Part shown: positions 6,068-6,947 of the stretch, one piece after another
Position numbering within the stretch: position 1 is the stretch's first letter
How the letters are laid out: each line of letters begins with the position of its first letter
Assembly (NCBI GenBank): GCA_943325655.2
Contig: CALPQG020000136.1
Coordinates: forward strand, 1-6,947
Direction of reading: 5' to 3'
Source: Bifidobacterium breve
GTDB lineage: Bacteria; Bacteroidota; Bacteroidia; Cytophagales; UBA9547
Length of the DNA: 6,947 nucleotides
Notes under the pieces: generated by a model
Told to the model about the DNA's origin: nothing
Database searches by the model: none
The model's input: the letters and a program-made list of their open reading frames with translations, nothing else
Translations under genes and position numbers: made by a program

Positions 6068-6098
6068 AAAAAAAGCCCCGACGTATCGGAGCTTTTTC
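6068..6098. terminator. Bidirectional rho-independent terminator
   Basis: AAAAAGC (6070-6076) and GCTTTTT (6091-6097) enclose CCGA (6078-6081), a CGTA loop and TCGG (6086-6089), with one C/A mismatch (6077/6090). The stem is GC-rich at its core and flanked by A and T runs on opposite sides, so it can end transcription in both directions. It lies 28 bp past the rpsT stop and about 58 bp past the toxin remnant stop, and serves as the common end of the two convergent genes. Confidence 0.8.
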
Positions 6099-6124
6099 AA
6101 TATAAAACTTTGTAATCCTAAAAA

Positions 6125-6382
6125 CTAGGCTGCTAAAGCATTCACAAACTTAGCCAATTTTGACTTGTGGTTTGCTGCGTTGTTTTTGTGGATAATGTTT
6201 TTCTTAACCAATTTGTCAAGCATAGAAGTTGCTTTTTTGAACGCTTCTGTTGCTTCAACTTTAGTAGTTAATGCTTTTAATCTTTTAACTACAGTTCTAG
6301 TAGACTTCAGTTGGTACCTGTTTCTTAGTCTTTTAGCTTCGTTAGATCTAATTCTTTTTATCGCTGACTTATGATTTGCCAT
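6125..6382 (-). CDS. rpsT: 30S ribosomal protein S20
   Basis: Primary-binding protein of the small ribosomal subunit that contacts 16S rRNA. The 85 aa, strongly basic, Ala/Lys-rich product is about the size of E. coli S20 (87 aa). The N-terminal MANHKSAIKRIRSNEAKRLRN and the following RYQLKSTRTVVKRLKAL match the long helix of the family; the second helix region holds EAFKKATSMLDKLVKKNIIHKN and the C-terminus ANHKSKLAKFVNALAA, all typical of S20. It is a monocistronic gene: a strong Bacteroidota-type promoter precedes it and a hairpin terminator follows. The ATG at 6380-6382 gives the canonical MANHKSA start. It reads in the same direction as rmlA but is separated from it by 92 bp and its own promoter. 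Confidence 0.97.
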   Translation of the reverse strand: MANHKSAIKRIRSNEAKRLRNRYQLKSTRTVVKRLKALTTKVEATEAFKKATSMLDKLVKKNIIHKNNAANHKSKLAKFVNALAA

Positions 6383-6420
6383 TGTATATATTTGTAAATG
6401 ATTTGTTCAAAATTGGACTG

Positions 6421-6455
6421 CAAAAGTAGTGTTTATTTTTAAAACTACAAGCAAA
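6421..6455 (-). promoter_or_regulatory. Putative promoter of rpsT
   Basis: On the minus strand TACTTTTG (plus-strand 6421-6428) is a full match to the -7 box TAnnTTTG, followed by CAG as is common at strong promoters of this phylum. CTTG (plus-strand 6448-6451) lies 19 bp upstream as a -33 match of three of four; a full TTTG (6452-6455) lies at a longer 23 bp spacing. The start codon of rpsT is 38 bp downstream of the -7 box. Confidence 0.65.
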
Positions 6456-6474
6456 CCTTTAATTAATTTCCTGA

Positions 6475-6947
6475 TTATTTTATTAAGTCCAGCAAATACT
6501 GCCCGTAACCGCTTTTTACCAAGGGTGTGGCGATGGCTCTCAATTGCTCTTTGTCAATGAATTTCATCCTGTAAGCCACCTCTTCAATGCAGCCAACTTT
6601 TAATCCTTGACGTTCTTCAATTACCTGCACAAAATTCCCTGCCTGCATCAAAGAAGCAAAAGTACCTGTATCTAACCAAGCCGTACCGCGACTTAATATG
6701 CCAACTTTAAGTTTACCTCTTTCCAGGTATACTTTATTGACATCAGTAATTTCATATTCACCTCTTGGACTTGGTTTTAAATCCTTGGCGATTTTCACCA
6801 CTTCGTTGTCATAAAAATACAAACCCGGAACCGCATAATTGGATTTAGGATGCGTTGGTTTTTCTTCAATCGACAGGGCTTTTTTGTTTTCGTCAAATTC
6901 AACCACACCGTAACGCTCAGGGTCATGAACATGGTAAGCATACACAA
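6475..6947 (-). CDS. rmlA: Glucose-1-phosphate thymidylyltransferase, C-terminal part (start beyond window)
   Basis: Forms dTDP-glucose from glucose 1-phosphate and dTTP, the first step of the dTDP-L-rhamnose and related deoxysugar routes for surface polysaccharides. About 157 residues are present, roughly the C-terminal half of a 285-295 aa protein; the upstream frame runs off the right edge and the GTG at 6943-6945 is an internal Val codon, not a start. Family landmarks are clear: HDPERYGVVEFD near the visible N-end, SIEEKPTHPKSNYAVPGLYFYD with the sugar-binding EKP, GEYEITDVN, and the SRGTAWLDTGT block followed by GNFVQVIEERQGLKVGCIEEVAYR. The TAA is at 6475-6477. No hairpin terminator is evident before the rpsT promoter, so some readthrough into rpsT is possible. 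The alternative symbol rfbA is equally used. Neighbouring rml genes, if any, would be outside the window. Confidence 0.94.
   Translation of the reverse strand, partial: VYAYHVHDPERYGVVEFDENKKALSIEEKPTHPKSNYAVPGLYFYDNEVVKIAKDLKPSPRGEYEITDVNKVYLERGKLKVGILSRGTAWLDTGTFASLMQAGNFVQVIEERQGLKVGCIEEVAYRMKFIDKEQLRAIATPLVKSGYGQYLLDLIK

Noticed and set aside
5836..6069. Minus-strand 77-codon frame
   Set aside because: Antisense to the toxin remnant and its downstream gap; composition is that of a shadow frame and it has no promoter or family motif.
6165..6374. Plus-strand hydrophobic frame that looks like a small membrane protein
   Set aside because: It is the exact antisense of rpsT; Lys/Ala-rich S20 codons read backwards give Leu/Phe-rich sequence. 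No independent support.

Overview
The window looks like chromosomal DNA of a Bacteroidota bacterium. The AT-rich intergenic regions, promoters of the TTTG-N19/20-TAnnTTTG type, and the mix of genes (CarH-like MerR regulator, crtI, crtB, short idi, DUF2683-like antitoxin) fit that phylum, perhaps the Chitinophaga/Sphingobacterium side. That finer placement is an inference.

Layout: positions 2-165 (+) hold the decayed C-terminal end of an IS630-type transposase. Positions 219-4474 (-) hold a tight carotenoid cluster read right to left: a MerR/B12-domain regulator (3587-4474), phytoene desaturase crtI (2066-3547), phytoene synthase crtB (1233-2069), an unnamed secreted or lipid-side repeat-like protein (733-1236) and type 1 isopentenyl diphosphate isomerase idi (219-743). 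crtI/crtB overlap by 4 bp, crtB/unknown by 4 bp and unknown/idi by 11 bp, so the last four genes are almost certainly one translationally coupled transcript. The regulator sits only 39 bp upstream of crtI on the same strand. Then come radC (4699-5379, -), a divergent toxin-antitoxin remnant (5611-6010, +), a hairpin terminator serving both strands (about 6068-6098), rpsT encoding ribosomal protein S20 (6125-6382, -) with a clear promoter, and the C-terminal half of rmlA/rfbA, glucose-1-phosphate thymidylyltransferase (6475 to the window edge, -).

How the genes work together: Idi balances IPP and DMAPP, CrtB condenses two GGPP to phytoene and CrtI desaturates phytoene towards lycopene. No lycopene cyclase, hydroxylase or ketolase is present, and the cluster ends next to the transposase remnant. 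The regulator has the fold of the CarH/LitR light-sensing family, but its B12 lower-ligand histidine position reads leucine, so it may not use B12 as a photoreceptor. The unnamed gene inside the crt operon is the least understood part of the window.
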